Source of the DNA: an uncultured Bacteroidales bacterium
GTDB lineage: Bacteria > Bacteroidota > Bacteroidia > Bacteroidales > P3
DNA: 44,163 nt
Reading direction: 5' to 3'
Assembly: GCA_900317125.1 (NCBI GenBank)
Contig: ONFR01000034.1
Span: forward strand, 1 to 44,163
Part shown: in pieces, positions 27,773 through 37,037 of the stretch
How positions within the stretch are numbered: the first letter of the stretch is position 1
How the letters are laid out: every line of letters starts with the position of its first letter
Notes under the pieces: model-generated
Told to the model about the DNA's origin: nothing
Seen by the model: only the letters and a program-made list of their open reading frames with translations
Database searches by the model: none
Program-made: the position numbers and the translations under genes

Positions 27773-27958
27773 TTAGATTTCCTCAACAGTGATTAAGTGT
27801 TTCACCTTCTCAATCATACCGAGAATTTGCGGGGTAGCAACTACCGTGCGCTCATGGTTGATTTTTCTCAGCCCTAATGCAGCCATGGTTTTCTTCTGGC
27901 GTGCAGGGTGACCGATGATACTTCTGACCTGTTTGATTTTTAAAGTCTTTTCTGCCAT
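27773..27958 (-). CDS. rpmD: 50S ribosomal protein L30
   Basis: A 61-residue protein starting MAEKTLKIKQVRSIIG, the family start; an ATG five codons earlier adds MENKI without family support. The blocks RQKKTMAALGLRKINH and VKHLITVEEI are complete. It lies between rpsE and rplO as usual. Confidence 0.95.
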   Translation of the reverse strand: MAEKTLKIKQVRSIIGHPARQKKTMAALGLRKINHERTVVATPQILGMIEKVKHLITVEEI

Positions 27959-27975
27959 GATTTTATTCTCCATAA

Positions 27976-28494
27976 TTAACCGTTAAACACTTTATCAAGG
28001 GCAATGCCACGGAGCTCTGCAACCATGTAGGGATCCTTCATCTGCAGCAAGGCATTGATGGTAGCCTTCACAACGCTGTGGGGATTGGAAGAGCCCTTGC
28101 ACTTAGCAAGCACGTCCTTAACACCAACACTCTCCAGAACGGCACGCATAGCACCGCCGGCGATAACACCGGTACCGGGAGCTGCAGGTTTCAGGAACAC
28201 GCGGGCACCGCTGTACTTACCGCACTGCTCGTGAGGGATGGTGCCTTTCAGCACGGGAACCTTGATAAGGTTCTTCTTGGCATCGTCGACACCCTTCTGG
28301 ATGGCGGCCTGAACCTCCTTGGCTTTTCCCAAGCCGTATCCAACAACACCGTTCTCGTTTCCGATGACAACAATGGCAGCAAAGGTGAAAGTTCTACCAC
28401 CCTTGGTAACCTTGGTTACACGATTGATTGCAACAAGACGATCTTTGAACTCGATTTCGCTCGATTTTACTCTTTTTACGTTTACTTCTGCCAT
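27976..28494 (-). CDS. rpsE: 30S ribosomal protein S5
   Basis: A 172-residue protein with an N-terminal double-stranded RNA-binding fold ([36 protein letters not shown]) and a C-terminal ribosomal S5 domain ([20 protein letters not shown]). It influences decoding accuracy and mRNA unwinding. It starts four bases after the rplR stop. Confidence 0.97.
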   Translation of the reverse strand: MAEVNVKRVKSSEIEFKDRLVAINRVTKVTKGGRTFTFAAIVVIGNENGVVGYGLGKAKEVQAAIQKGVDDAKKNLIKVPVLKGTIPHEQCGKYSGARVFLKPAAPGTGVIAGGAMRAVLESVGVKDVLAKCKGSSNPHSVVKATINALLQMKDPYMVAELRGIALDKVFNG

Positions 28495-28498
28495 GACT

Positions 28499-28852
28499 TT
28501 AGAATTTTAAACCACCTTCTCTGGCACCATCGGCCAACGATTTAACACGACCATGGTAGAGATAACCGTTTCGGTCAAATACCACAGTATTAATACCTGC
28601 AGCGATAGCGCGTTCGGCGACAAGTTTGCCAACCTTTGCGGACATTTCGCTTTTCGTGCCACTCTTTTCTACACCTTTCTCGCGTGAGGAAGCTGCGGCC
28701 AGTGTCACACCCTTTACATCGTCAATAACCTGTGCATAAATTTCCTTATTGCTTCTGAACACAGACAGTCGGGGCATCTCGGCAGTGCCACTGATCTTAT
28801 GACGAATGCGGAATTTAATTTTTGTTCTTCTTATATCTTTTCTTGTAGCCAT
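28499..28852 (-). CDS. rplR: 50S ribosomal protein L18
   Basis: A 117-residue 5S rRNA-binding protein. It begins [20 protein letters not shown] and contains [19 protein letters not shown] and [20 protein letters not shown], the conserved L18 core. It forms the central protuberance with L5 and 5S rRNA. Confidence 0.97.
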   Translation of the reverse strand: MATRKDIRRTKIKFRIRHKISGTAEMPRLSVFRSNKEIYAQVIDDVKGVTLAAASSREKGVEKSGTKSEMSAKVGKLVAERAIAAGINTVVFDRNGYLYHGRVKSLADGAREGGLKF

Positions 28853-28883
28853 AATTGTTTATACTTTGGCGTTCTAATTATTT

Positions 28884-29438
28884 TTACTTAGCAGCAGCCT
28901 TACCAGCTTTCTTTCTGATTTCCTCGCCCTGGAAGCGGATACCTTTACCCTTATAAGGCTCGGGTTTGCGCAGGGAACGGATCTTGGCAGCGGCCTGACC
29001 AAGGATTTGCTTGTCACAGCAAGTCATGGTGATAATGGGGTTCTTACCCTTCTCAGTAACTGTCTCGACATGGATTTCGGGAGCCAGCTCAAAGAAAATC
29101 TTGTGGCTGTAGCCGAGGTCCATCTCCATGACATTACCGTTGGCCTGCACTTTGTAACCAACACCGATAACCTCCTGGACGGTCTTGAAACCCTCGGAAA
29201 CACCTTTCACCATGTTCGAAACCAAGGCGCGATAGAGACCATGCATGGCTTTATGCTCCTTGCTGTCGGAAGGACGCTCAAAATGAAGAGCACCATCCTC
29301 CTGCTTAATCGTAATATAAGGAGCAACCTGCTGCGACAGCTCACCTTTGGGTCCTTTTACGGTGATAACGTTATCAGAAGATATTTTCACTTCTACACCT
29401 GCGGGCAGGGTAATGGGCATTTTACCTATTCTTGACAT
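28884..29438 (-). CDS. rplF: 50S ribosomal protein L6
   Basis: A 184-residue protein of two repeated L6 domains. It begins MSRIGKMPITLPAGVEV and ends with the RNA-contacting KPEPYKGKGIRFQGEEIRKKAGK. It lies near the factor-binding site and the A-site finger region. Between rpsH and rplR. Confidence 0.97.
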   Translation of the reverse strand: MSRIGKMPITLPAGVEVKISSDNVITVKGPKGELSQQVAPYITIKQEDGALHFERPSDSKEHKAMHGLYRALVSNMVKGVSEGFKTVQEVIGVGYKVQANGNVMEMDLGYSHKIFFELAPEIHVETVTEKGKNPIITMTCCDKQILGQAAAKIRSLRKPEPYKGKGIRFQGEEIRKKAGKAAAK

Positions 29439-29459
29439 TTCTATACTCCTCTCTTTTGA

Positions 29460-29861
29460 TTAGCTGATGTAACAAATAACTTCTCCGCCCACATTAAGAG
29501 TACGAGCCTCTTTATCGGTCATAAGACCTTTGGAAGTGGAGATAATGGCGATGCCAAGACCATTGAGAACACGGGGCATATCCTCGACAGAGACATAGCG
29601 GCGCAGACCGGGGGAGCTGACGCGCTTGAGTTCGGAGATAGCGGAGATTTTCGTCACAGGGTGATACTTCAGGGCAATCTTGATGCTCTGATTGTGCTGA
29701 CCTTCGTTCTCGAATTTATAGTTAAGGATATAACCTTTCTCAAATAAGATCTTGGTGATCTCTTTTTTCAATTTCGATGCAGGAATTTCAACAATCCGAT
29801 GCTTGGAAGCAATAGCATTGCGCATACGGGTCAAATAATCTGCAATAGGATCTGTTACCAT
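29460..29861 (-). CDS. rpsH: 30S ribosomal protein S8
   Basis: A 133-residue primary 16S rRNA binder. I start at [16 protein letters not shown]; the frame is open 15 codons further up, but that part has no family match and would run into the rpsN-rpsH gap. The C-terminal [20 protein letters not shown] block is intact. In E. coli S8 regulates the spc operon by binding near rplE; I did not find a clear mimic here. Confidence 0.95.
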   Translation of the reverse strand: MVTDPIADYLTRMRNAIASKHRIVEIPASKLKKEITKILFEKGYILNYKFENEGQHNQSIKIALKYHPVTKISAISELKRVSSPGLRRYVSVEDMPRVLNGLGIAIISTSKGLMTDKEARTLNVGGEVICYIS

Positions 29862-29939
29862 ATTATTTATTCTTGATTTTAAGTTTTGTAGTATTGGGTT
29901 TGCCAACTTGCAAAGCTACCAATGATTACTGATTAAATT

Positions 29940-30239
29940 TTACCAACTTGACTTTTTGACACCGGGGATGAGACCGCTGACGGCCATCTCGCGGAAGTTG
30001 ATACGCGAAATGCCGAACTGACGCATGTAACCCTTGGGGCGGCCGGTGAGCTGGCAACGGTTGTGCATGCGGATGGGGCAGGCATTCTTCGGGAGTTTCT
30101 GAAGAGCAATGACAGCCTTCTCAACCTCCTCGGGTTCACCAGTGCGGACGATTTCCTTCAGAGCAGCACGCTTGGCAGCATAACGAGCAACCATTTTGGC
30201 TCTCTTACGTTCTCTAGCTTTGATTGATTCTTTTGCCAT
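29940..30239 (-). CDS. rpsN: 30S ribosomal protein S14 (zinc-free form)
   Basis: A 99-residue S14 of the long, zinc-independent type. It begins [20 protein letters not shown] and carries [20 protein letters not shown] without the CxxC pairs of the short zinc form. It lies between rplE and rpsH. Confidence 0.96.
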   Translation of the reverse strand: MAKESIKARERKRAKMVARYAAKRAALKEIVRTGEPEEVEKAVIALQKLPKNACPIRMHNRCQLTGRPKGYMRQFGISRINFREMAVSGLIPGVKKSSW

Positions 30240-30245
30240 TATCTT

Positions 30246-30806
30246 TTATTTTTGTTGATTCTTAAAAGGTATGCCAAACAATTTGAGCAGCGACATGGCC
30301 TCCTTGTCGGTGTTGGCGGAAGTGACGAAAGTGATGTCCATACCCTGGATACGGTCAATCTTGTCGATATCAATCTCGGGGAAGATAATCTGCTCGGAAA
30401 TACCGAAGGTATAATTACCCTTGCCGTCAAAACCCTTGTCGTTGATACCGCGGAAGTCGCGGATACGGGGGATAGAAGCGGTGATGAGACGCTCCAGAAA
30501 CTCATACATACGCTCGCCACGCAGAGTCACACGGACACCGATGGGCATTCCACGACGCAGTTTGAAGTTGGAGATATCTTTACGCGATTTCGTTGCCACG
30601 GCTTTCTGACCGGCGATGAGGGTCATTTCTTCAATACCCTTGTCGATAACTTTCTTATCGGCGATAGCGGCTTTGCCGAGACCTTGGTTCAGGGTGATTT
30701 TCTTCAAGCGCGGAGCCTGCATGACTGTCTTATAGCCATACTCGTTCATCAGCGCGGGAAGAATCTCCTCTTTGTATTTTGTCTTTAATGTAGGAATGTA
30801 TGCCAT
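30246..30806 (-). CDS. rplE: 50S ribosomal protein L5
   Basis: A 186-residue protein that binds 5S rRNA and contacts P-site tRNA. Conserved blocks are [31 protein letters not shown] and [12 protein letters not shown]. Its start overlaps the rplX stop by one base (TAATG), so the two are coupled. Confidence 0.97.
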   Translation of the reverse strand: MAYIPTLKTKYKEEILPALMNEYGYKTVMQAPRLKKITLNQGLGKAAIADKKVIDKGIEEMTLIAGQKAVATKSRKDISNFKLRRGMPIGVRVTLRGERMYEFLERLITASIPRIRDFRGINDKGFDGKGNYTFGISEQIIFPEIDIDKIDRIQGMDITFVTSANTDKEAMSLLKLFGIPFKNQQK

Positions 30807-31120
30807 TATTTAATCTCCTCCCCTGATTTTTTGGAATAACGAACAAGTTTACCAGTCTTTTCACTGATTCTGCGGCCGATTCTGGTAGGAGTTTTACCAT
30901 CCATAACCATGAGGTTGGACAAATGGATAGGAGCCTCCTGTTCAACGATACCGCCCTGGGTGTTCTTGGCACTGGGCTTGGTATGTTTCTTTACGAGATT
31001 ACGACCTTCCACGATGGCGCGATTCTTTTCGGGATAAACCTTCAGCACCTTGCCGGTCTTGCCCTTGTCTTCGCCGGCAATCACCATAACGGTATCCCCT
31101 TTTTTTACGTGCAATTTCAT
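30806..31120 (-). CDS. rplX: 50S ribosomal protein L24
   Basis: A 104-residue assembly-initiator protein with an N-terminal KOW motif ([20 protein letters not shown]) and the [11 protein letters not shown] segment. Normal length. It lies between rplN and rplE. Confidence 0.97.
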   Translation of the reverse strand: MKLHVKKGDTVMVIAGEDKGKTGKVLKVYPEKNRAIVEGRNLVKKHTKPSAKNTQGGIVEQEAPIHLSNLMVMDGKTPTRIGRRISEKTGKLVRYSKKSGEEIK

Positions 31121-31141
31121 TTTTTTCTCTTCTTTTTAATT

Positions 31142-31510
31142 TTACAATACTTCGGGAGCCAGTGAAACAATCTTGGTGAATTGTTTGTCACGGAGTTCAC
31201 GGGCGACGGGTCCGAAAATACGGGTGCCGCGGAGCTCGTCGGCAGCGGTAAGCAGCACACATGCATTGTCGTCGAAGCGGATGTAGCTACCATCATTGCG
31301 ACGAATCTCTTTCTTGGTACGGACCACAACTGCTTTAGAAACGGATCCCTTTTTAATGTTGCCTGAAGGAATGGCGTCTTTGATAGCCACCACGATAGTG
31401 TCGCCAATAGAGGCATAACGCTTCTTGGTACCACCGAGGACACGGATACAGAGTGCGCTTTTTGCACCGCTGTTATCGGCAACCGTCATTCTAGTTTCTT
31501 GTTGTATCAT
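31142..31510 (-). CDS. rplN: 50S ribosomal protein L14
   Basis: A 122-residue protein that begins [20 protein letters not shown] and ends [12 protein letters not shown], complete for the family. L14 forms bridges to the small subunit and is the docking site of the silencing factor RsfS. It lies between rpsQ and rplX. Confidence 0.97.
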   Translation of the reverse strand: MIQQETRMTVADNSGAKSALCIRVLGGTKKRYASIGDTIVVAIKDAIPSGNIKKGSVSKAVVVRTKKEIRRNDGSYIRFDDNACVLLTAADELRGTRIFGPVARELRDKQFTKIVSLAPEVL

Positions 31511-31549
31511 TTCTTTTCAATCTTTTTGTCTAGAAGGTTGTGTGACAAT

Positions 31550-31804
31550 TTACTTGGCTCTTTCAACGATTTCCACAAGACGCCAGCACTTGTTCTTGCT
31601 CAAAGGTCTGGTCTCCATAATACGGACGACGTCGCCAATGTTGCATTCGTTCTTCTCGTCGTGAGCCATGAATTTAGTGGATTTCTTGACGAACTTGCCA
31701 TACAGCGGGTGTTTCACTTTGCGCTCCACCTTGATGACAATGGACTTGTCCATCTTGTTGCTCACCACAACACCGATTCTTTCTTTTCTTAAATTTCTTT
31801 CCAT
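31550..31804 (-). CDS. rpsQ: 30S ribosomal protein S17
   Basis: An 84-residue OB-fold primary binder of 16S rRNA ([39 protein letters not shown]). It starts two bases after the rpmC stop. Confidence 0.97.
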   Translation of the reverse strand: MERNLRKERIGVVVSNKMDKSIVIKVERKVKHPLYGKFVKKSTKFMAHDEKNECNIGDVVRIMETRPLSKNKCWRLVEIVERAK

Positions 31805-31806
31805 AT

Positions 31807-32022
31807 CTACTGATTGTTCTGCTTCTGTTCAGCGATTTCGCGGGCGCGAAGTTCAGTGAGACAGCGGGCAATGGTTTTTCTACTTTCTTTTATTTTATTA
31901 GGATTCTCCAAGGGCGATACAGCATGGGTCATAAGCATCTTCTGATACATGGCACGCTCGGTATCCAATTTTTCCTTTAACTCGGCAGTCGTGAGTTCTT
32001 TTAAAACTAATTCGTTTTTCAT
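31807..32022 (-). CDS. rpmC: 50S ribosomal protein L29
   Basis: A 71-residue two-helix protein near the peptide exit tunnel ([40 protein letters not shown]). It can take part in docking trigger factor and SRP. It lies between rplP and rpsQ. Confidence 0.96.
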   Translation of the reverse strand: MKNELVLKELTTAELKEKLDTERAMYQKMLMTHAVSPLENPNKIKESRKTIARCLTELRAREIAEQKQNNQ

Positions 32023-32037
32023 GACTGTATCTTCTTT

Positions 32038-32460
32038 TTATTCTTCGATATAATCTCTTTTAACAACAAACTTGGTCGAGATGGGGAGTTTTTGAGCTGC
32101 CAGACGGAGAGCCTCCTTGGCGATGTCCATCGGAACGCCCTCGCACTCGAACAGGATCGTACCCGGCATTACGCGGGCAACGAAATATTCAGGAGCACCC
32201 TTACCTTTACCCATACGGACCTCATTGGGCTTCTTCGTGATAGGCTTGTCCGGGAAAATACGAATCCAAATCTGACCTTCACGTTTCATATGACGCGTTA
32301 CAGCTTGACGTGCAGCTTCTATTTGACGGCCTGTGATGAAACAGGTTTCCAGGGATTTGATACCAAAGGTACCGAAAGCCAACTCGTGACCACGGAAAGC
32401 ATTGCCTTTAATTTTACCCTTCTGCTGCTTTCTATATCTTGTTTTCTTAGGTTGTAACAT
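32038..32460 (-). CDS. rplP: 50S ribosomal protein L16
   Basis: A 140-residue protein that helps place the A-site tRNA acceptor arm. It begins [19 protein letters not shown] and contains [20 protein letters not shown] and [19 protein letters not shown], all standard. It lies between rpsC and rpmC. Confidence 0.97.
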   Translation of the reverse strand: MLQPKKTRYRKQQKGKIKGNAFRGHELAFGTFGIKSLETCFITGRQIEAARQAVTRHMKREGQIWIRIFPDKPITKKPNEVRMGKGKGAPEYFVARVMPGTILFECEGVPMDIAKEALRLAAQKLPISTKFVVKRDYIEE

Positions 32461-32507
32461 TTTTTCTTATTGTTTAGCGTTTTTCTATAACTCCAATCAC
32501 TCACCTA

Positions 32508-33266
32508 CTATTTATTGTTGTTGTTCCGGTTATTGTTCATGCGGCGGCGGGAAGAGCCATTACCGGAGCGACGCTCGCCACCCATCACGGGACGATGATC
32601 CTTCTGCTGACCACCGACGGTGGAGGGAACAAGTTCGCGTTTGCCATAAACAACACCTCTGCAGATATACACCTTTACACCGATGCGGCCATAAGTGGTG
32701 TGGGCCTCGGCATGAGCGTAATCGATGTCTGCGCGAAGAGTATGGAGAGGAGTGCGACCCTCTTTGTAATGCTCGCTGCGGGCAATCTCAGCGCCACCGA
32801 TACGGCCGGCGATAGAGACCTTGATGCCTTCGGCGCCGGAACGCATGGTGGAGACGATAGCGTTCTTGATAGCGCGGCGATACTGGACACGGCCTTCAAT
32901 CTGCTTGGCGATATTCTGAGCAACAAGCACAGCATCCAACTCGGGGCGTTTCACCTCGGAGATGTTGATCTGAACATCCTTGCCAGTAAGTTTCTTTAAT
33001 TCTTCCTTCAGTTTGTCAACTTCACTGCCTGCTTTGCCGATAATCAAACCCGGACGAGCTGTGTTGATAGTCACAGTGAGGAGCTTGAGCGTTCTCTCGA
33101 TATAAATCTTCGAAACGCTGGCCTTTGCGAGACGGGCATTGAGATATTTACGGATCTTGTCGTCCTCAACGAGCTTCTGCTCGAATTTGCGGCCGCCAAA
33201 CCAGTTCGAATCCCATCCGCGGATAATGCCTAATCGATTTCCAATAGGGTTAGTCTTTTGTCCCAT
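32508..33266 (-). CDS. rpsC: 30S ribosomal protein S3
   Basis: A 252-residue protein with the KH domain motif [11 protein letters not shown] and the C-terminal S3 domain ([20 protein letters not shown]). It lines the mRNA entry channel. The last 30 residues form a disordered Arg/Asn-rich tail ending NNNRNNNNK, longer than in E. coli. It lies between rplV and rplP. Confidence 0.97.
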   Translation of the reverse strand: MGQKTNPIGNRLGIIRGWDSNWFGGRKFEQKLVEDDKIRKYLNARLAKASVSKIYIERTLKLLTVTINTARPGLIIGKAGSEVDKLKEELKKLTGKDVQINISEVKRPELDAVLVAQNIAKQIEGRVQYRRAIKNAIVSTMRSGAEGIKVSIAGRIGGAEIARSEHYKEGRTPLHTLRADIDYAHAEAHTTYGRIGVKVYICRGVVYGKRELVPSTVGGQQKDHRPVMGGERRSGNGSSRRRMNNNRNNNNK

Positions 33267-33292
33267 TGTATTAATTCTTCTTATTAAATTAC

Positions 33293-33730
33293 TTATTTAT
33301 TTTCTTCTACAGCCTTGGTTGCCACGGGAGCTTCCTCAGCATGGCTGCCCAAAATAACGGTGATATGGTTGCTGCGCTTGCGGATTCTGTAGCCGCGTCC
33401 CTGGGGGGCGGTACGCATACGCTTCATGGTACGGCCTTCGTCAACCATAATCTGTTTCACATAGAGCTGGCTGTCTTCAATACGTTTACCCTCATTCTTG
33501 GCCTGCCAGTTGGCAACAGCGCTGAGAACCAGTTTATACATCTTAGGAGCAGACTCTCTGGGGCAATATTTCAAAATACCCAGGGCTTTATCTACATCAA
33601 CGCCACGAATCATATCAGCGACAAGACGGGTTTTACGTGGAGAAGTCGGGTTGTTCATCAACTTCGCCACATAGAGGGTCTTTTTGGCTTCTTTTCGTGC
33701 ATTAGCACTTTCTCTTTTTCTTTGTCCCAT
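33293..33730 (-). CDS. rplV: 50S ribosomal protein L22
   Basis: A 145-residue protein whose beta hairpin lines the peptide exit tunnel. Visible blocks are [20 protein letters not shown] and [21 protein letters not shown] tail of about 20 residues ([17 protein letters not shown]) extends past the core. It lies between rpsS and rpsC. Confidence 0.96.
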   Translation of the reverse strand: MGQRKRESANARKEAKKTLYVAKLMNNPTSPRKTRLVADMIRGVDVDKALGILKYCPRESAPKMYKLVLSAVANWQAKNEGKRIEDSQLYVKQIMVDEGRTMKRMRTAPQGRGYRIRKRSNHITVILGSHAEEAPVATKAVEENK

Positions 33731-33759
33731 TTCTTATTATTTCTTTCTATTTGGACTTG

Positions 33760-34038
33760 TTATTTCTTTGCTTTATCTTTAGATCCGGCGTGCCCACGGA
33801 AGATACGGGTCGGAGCAAACTCACCCAGTTTATGACCCACCATGTTCTCGGTGACATACACGGGGATGAACTTGTTTCCATTGTGCACGGCGATAGTCTG
33901 ACCCACGAAATCGGGCGAAATCATCGATGCGCGGCTCCAGGTCTTGATGGTGACCTTCTTGTTCGACTGCTGGGCATCAATGACTCTCTTCTCCAGCTTA
34001 TGGAAGATATACGGACCTTTCTTTAATGAACGACTCAT
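33760..34038 (-). CDS. rpsS: 30S ribosomal protein S19
   Basis: A 92-residue head protein ([58 protein letters not shown]). Complete and typical; it pairs with S13 in the 30S head. It lies between rplB and rplV. Confidence 0.97.
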   Translation of the reverse strand: MSRSLKKGPYIFHKLEKRVIDAQQSNKKVTIKTWSRASMISPDFVGQTIAVHNGNKFIPVYVTENMVGHKLGEFAPTRIFRGHAGSKDKAKK

Positions 34039-34057
34039 TTTCTTCTTCTTTTAATGA

Positions 34058-34882
34058 TTACTTCTTTCTTCTTTCGACAATGTACTTGCTCGACTGTTTC
34101 TTAGGAGCACGTGTCTTGTAACCCTTGGCGGGGATACCCTTACGGCTGCGGGGATGGCCACCGCTCTGACGGCCTTCACCACCACCCATCGGGTGATCGA
34201 CAGGATTCATGACAACACCGCGGTTGCGGGGACGGCGACCGAGCCAACGGCTGCGACCGGCCTTACCACCAACCTCGAGGTTGTGCTCAGGATTCGAAAC
34301 AATACCCACGGTTGCACGGCAAGCCTGGAGAATCATACGCATCTCGCCGCTGGGCATCTTGATAATTGCATACTTGTCGTCACGCGACATAAGCTGGGCA
34401 TAGGCACCGGCACTGCGGACCATCTTGGCACCCTGGCCAGGACGGAGCTCAATGTTGTGAATCAGCGTACCGAAAGGAATCTCAGCGAGCGTGAGCGTGT
34501 TTCCAACTTCGGGAGCTGCACCTTTACCGGACATGATGGTCTGTCCGACCTGCAAACCCTGGGGGGCGAGAATGTAACGCTTCTCACCGTCAGCGTAGAA
34601 CACCAAAGCAATACGCGAGCTACGATTGGGGTCGTACTCGATAGTCTTTACAACAGCAGGAACGCCGTCCTTGTCTCTCTTGAAGTCGACAAAGCGGTAT
34701 AACTGCTTATGACCACCGCCCAAATAGCGCATGGTCATCTTACCTTGGTTGTTGCGGCCACCGCTCTTGCCGTAGCCACGCACCAAACTCTTTTCCGGCT
34801 TGCTGGTTGTGATGTCATCGTTGGTAACGACAATCTTGTGACGCTGACCGGGGGTTGTGGGTTTAATTTTCTTTAAAGCCAT
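34058..34882 (-). CDS. rplB: 50S ribosomal protein L2
   Basis: A 274-residue protein needed for subunit joining and peptidyl transferase activity. It has the N-terminal OB-fold and the C-terminal [20 protein letters not shown] and [18 protein letters not shown] segments containing the conserved His near the catalytic centre. The 110-base gap before it (toward rplW) holds a strong hairpin. Confidence 0.97.
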   Translation of the reverse strand: MALKKIKPTTPGQRHKIVVTNDDITTSKPEKSLVRGYGKSGGRNNQGKMTMRYLGGGHKQLYRFVDFKRDKDGVPAVVKTIEYDPNRSSRIALVFYADGEKRYILAPQGLQVGQTIMSGKGAAPEVGNTLTLAEIPFGTLIHNIELRPGQGAKMVRSAGAYAQLMSRDDKYAIIKMPSGEMRMILQACRATVGIVSNPEHNLEVGGKAGRSRWLGRRPRNRGVVMNPVDHPMGGGEGRQSGGHPRSRKGIPAKGYKTRAPKKQSSKYIVERRKK

Positions 34883-34948
34883 TTCTTCTTTTTAGTCTCT
34901 TATCAGTGGACTATTACTATTAATTTATTGTTTTGTTTTTTAATCTTA

Positions 34949-34979
34949 CCGAAGGCTGGTGGACTCACCAAGCCTTCGG
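34949..34979 (-). other. Strong hairpin in the rplW-rplB gap
   Basis: CCGAAGGCT plus GGTG (34949-34961) pairs with CACC and AGCCTTCGG (34966-34979) with one bulged A at 34970 and a GACT tetraloop. It begins 13 bases after the rplW stop. No T-run follows on the minus strand (TAAGATTAAAAAAC), so complete termination is unlikely; processing, partial attenuation or protein binding is possible. Confidence 0.75.
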
Positions 34980-34992
34980 CATTTGTTTCTCA

Positions 34993-35343
34993 TCAGATGT
35001 TAGCGTAGAAGTCGATGCTGTCGCCTTCGGCCAGGGTCACGATAGCTTTCTTGTAAGCATTGGTGCGACCCACCAGGTAACCGGCCTTGGTATAGCGCGC
35101 TTTCACTTTACCGGAATAGTTCATCGTGTTCACGTCAAGAACCTTCACACCATAGAACTGCTCCACGGCTTTCTTAATCTCAATCTTATTGGCACGCTTG
35201 TCGACAACAAAACCATAACGATTCAAGACCTTCGGGGCGGGCTTGTCCTTGTCACGCTGGATGCGAGTCATCTGGGGAGCAGCAGCAGCCTCGGTGAGTC
35301 TTGTCATCTTTTCGCTAATCAGAGGTTTTACTATGATATTCAT
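34993..35343 (-). CDS. rplW: 50S ribosomal protein L23 with N-terminal insert
   Basis: A 116-residue protein at the tunnel exit, where trigger factor and SRP dock. The core (MNIIVKPLISEKM, then LNRYGFVVDKRANKIEIKKA and YKKAIVTLAEGD) is standard, but about 20 extra residues rich in Ala, Lys and Pro lie between the first helix and the second strand (residues about 14-38). Bacteroidota L23 is usually near 97 residues. It lies between rplD and rplB. Confidence 0.95.
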   Translation of the reverse strand: MNIIVKPLISEKMTRLTEAAAAPQMTRIQRDKDKPAPKVLNRYGFVVDKRANKIEIKKAVEQFYGVKVLDVNTMNYSGKVKARYTKAGYLVGRTNAYKKAIVTLAEGDSIDFYANI

Positions 35344-35377
35344 TGTTAAACTTTCTTAAATCGAATTAGTAACTACA

Positions 35378-36010
35378 TTATTTTGTTGCCAAAACACGGC
35401 TAATTTCCTCGAAACACCCTTCAGTAAGCACAATATTTGCGGCGTTCACAATGTCATAAGTATTTAACTGCGACACGTTTACGACCTTTACCTTCTGGAG
35501 GTTTCGGGCAGACAAAGATACGAAATTATTTTGATTCTCAACAACTATTAATGATTTTTTGTCACCAAGTTTAAGATTGTTGAGGATCTCGATCATCTTC
35601 TTAGTCTTGGGAGCCTCAAGGGAAATGTTCTCGACCACAGTCATGGCGTTGCCGGCAACCTTCTCGCTGAGAGCCGAACGGCGGGCCAGACGTTTGACCT
35701 TAATGTTCAGTTTGAAGCGATAGTCGCGGGGCTGGGGTCCGAAGATACGGCCGCCGCCTACAAACACGGGGCTCTTCAAATCGCCCGAACGGGCGCCGCC
35801 GGTACCCTTCTGGCGTTTCAGCTTGCGGGTGCTATGGGCGTTCTCACTACGTTCCTTGGCTTTGTGGGTGCCCTGACGATTGTCAGCCAGATACTGTTTG
35901 CAATCGAGGTAGATTGCATGCTGGTTGGGCTCAATGGCGAAGATAGAATCGTCAAGAGTGATGGTTCTACCGGTTTCGCTTCCGTTGATGTTATAGACTT
36001 TTAACTCCAT
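35378..36010 (-). CDS. rplD: 50S ribosomal protein L4
   Basis: A 210-residue protein with the extended tunnel loop ([37 protein letters not shown]). In E. coli L4 represses its own operon. The start overlaps the rplC stop by ten bases, indicating coupling. It lies between rplC and rplW. Confidence 0.97.
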   Translation of the reverse strand: MELKVYNINGSETGRTITLDDSIFAIEPNQHAIYLDCKQYLADNRQGTHKAKERSENAHSTRKLKRQKGTGGARSGDLKSPVFVGGGRIFGPQPRDYRFKLNIKVKRLARRSALSEKVAGNAMTVVENISLEAPKTKKMIEILNNLKLGDKKSLIVVENQNNFVSLSARNLQKVKVVNVSQLNTYDIVNAANIVLTEGCFEEISRVLATK

Positions 36011-36630
36011 CTTTCAAGTTTTATTATTGATCCTTTGGGTCCCGGTACAGAACCTTTCACTAACATTAAATTCTTTTCAGGGATAATCTTGACAACCTGA
36101 AGATTCTGGATCTTCACCTTGTGGTTGCCAGTCTGTCCGGCCATGCGCATGCCCTTGAAGATACGCGAGGGATAGGAGCTTGCACCGATCGAACCGGGGG
36201 CACGCAGGCGGTCGTGCTGGCCGTGAGTCAAGTCACCGACACCGCCAAAACCGTGTCTCTTGACAACGCCCTGGAAACCCTTACCTTTCGAGGTTCCAAC
36301 AACGTCGACAAACTCGCCTTCCTGGAAGACTTCCACTGTCAAAACTTCACCATATTTCTTCTTGTGGCCCTCTTCAAAGCGGCTAAATTCTGCGAGATAG
36401 CGTTTGGGAGTGGTGTTGGCCTTTGCAAAATGGCCTCTCAAAGGCTTGGTGACGCGGCTTTCCTTCTGCTCACCAAAAGCCAACTGGATGGCCTCATAAC
36501 CATCTTTCTCGATGGTTCTCACTTGTGTTACAACACAAGGACCAGCTTCAATCACTGTGCACGGAATCTGCTTTCCGTCGGCATCAAAAAGACTGGTCAT
36601 TCCGATTTTCTTTCCAATTAATCCTGACAT
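36001..36630 (-). CDS. rplC: 50S ribosomal protein L3
   Basis: A 209-residue assembly initiator ([20 protein letters not shown]). The extension loop near the peptidyl transferase centre is visible as [20 protein letters not shown] and [19 protein letters not shown]; the Gln in the latter is the residue methylated in E. coli. It overlaps rplD by ten bases and follows rpsJ after an 84-base gap. Confidence 0.97.
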   Translation of the reverse strand: MSGLIGKKIGMTSLFDADGKQIPCTVIEAGPCVVTQVRTIEKDGYEAIQLAFGEQKESRVTKPLRGHFAKANTTPKRYLAEFSRFEEGHKKKYGEVLTVEVFQEGEFVDVVGTSKGKGFQGVVKRHGFGGVGDLTHGQHDRLRAPGSIGASSYPSRIFKGMRMAGQTGNHKVKIQNLQVVKIIPEKNLMLVKGSVPGPKGSIIKLERWS

Positions 36631-36714
36631 TTTTTTACTTTGGATTGTTTGTTTTTAGTTTTCAGCTTATTCTCGTCAACCTCTCGGCGACTACGCACAT
36701 TGGCTGAGTTTAAT

Positions 36715-37023
36715 TCACACTTTAATTTCCACTTCAACACCACTGGGAAGCTCCAGTTTCATCAGCGCGTCGATAGTCTTGGCACGGTCATTGATGTCGA
36801 TGTCCATCAAGCGCTTGTAGGTGCTCAGTTCAAACTGCTCGCGGCTCTTCTTGTTGACAAAGGTAGAGCGGTTGACAGTGAAAATCTTTTTGTTGGTCGG
36901 CAGCGGAATGGGACCATTCACCACTGCACCGGTCATCTTCACGGTCTTGACAATCTTCTCGGCTGACTTGTCGACAAGATTGTGATCGTAAGATTTCAAT
37001 TTGATTCTAATTCTTTGACTCAC
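36715..37023 (-). CDS. rpsJ: 30S ribosomal protein S10
   Basis: A 102-residue protein ([55 protein letters not shown] tail). In other bacteria it is also NusE, a partner of NusB and NusG in transcription. First gene of the S10 operon, 14 bases after fusA, so here it is continuous with the str genes. Confidence 0.96.
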   Translation of the reverse strand: MSQRIRIKLKSYDHNLVDKSAEKIVKTVKMTGAVVNGPIPLPTNKKIFTVNRSTFVNKKSREQFELSTYKRLMDIDINDRAKTIDALMKLELPSGVEVEIKV

Positions 37024-37037
37024 GGTAATATGTTTTT

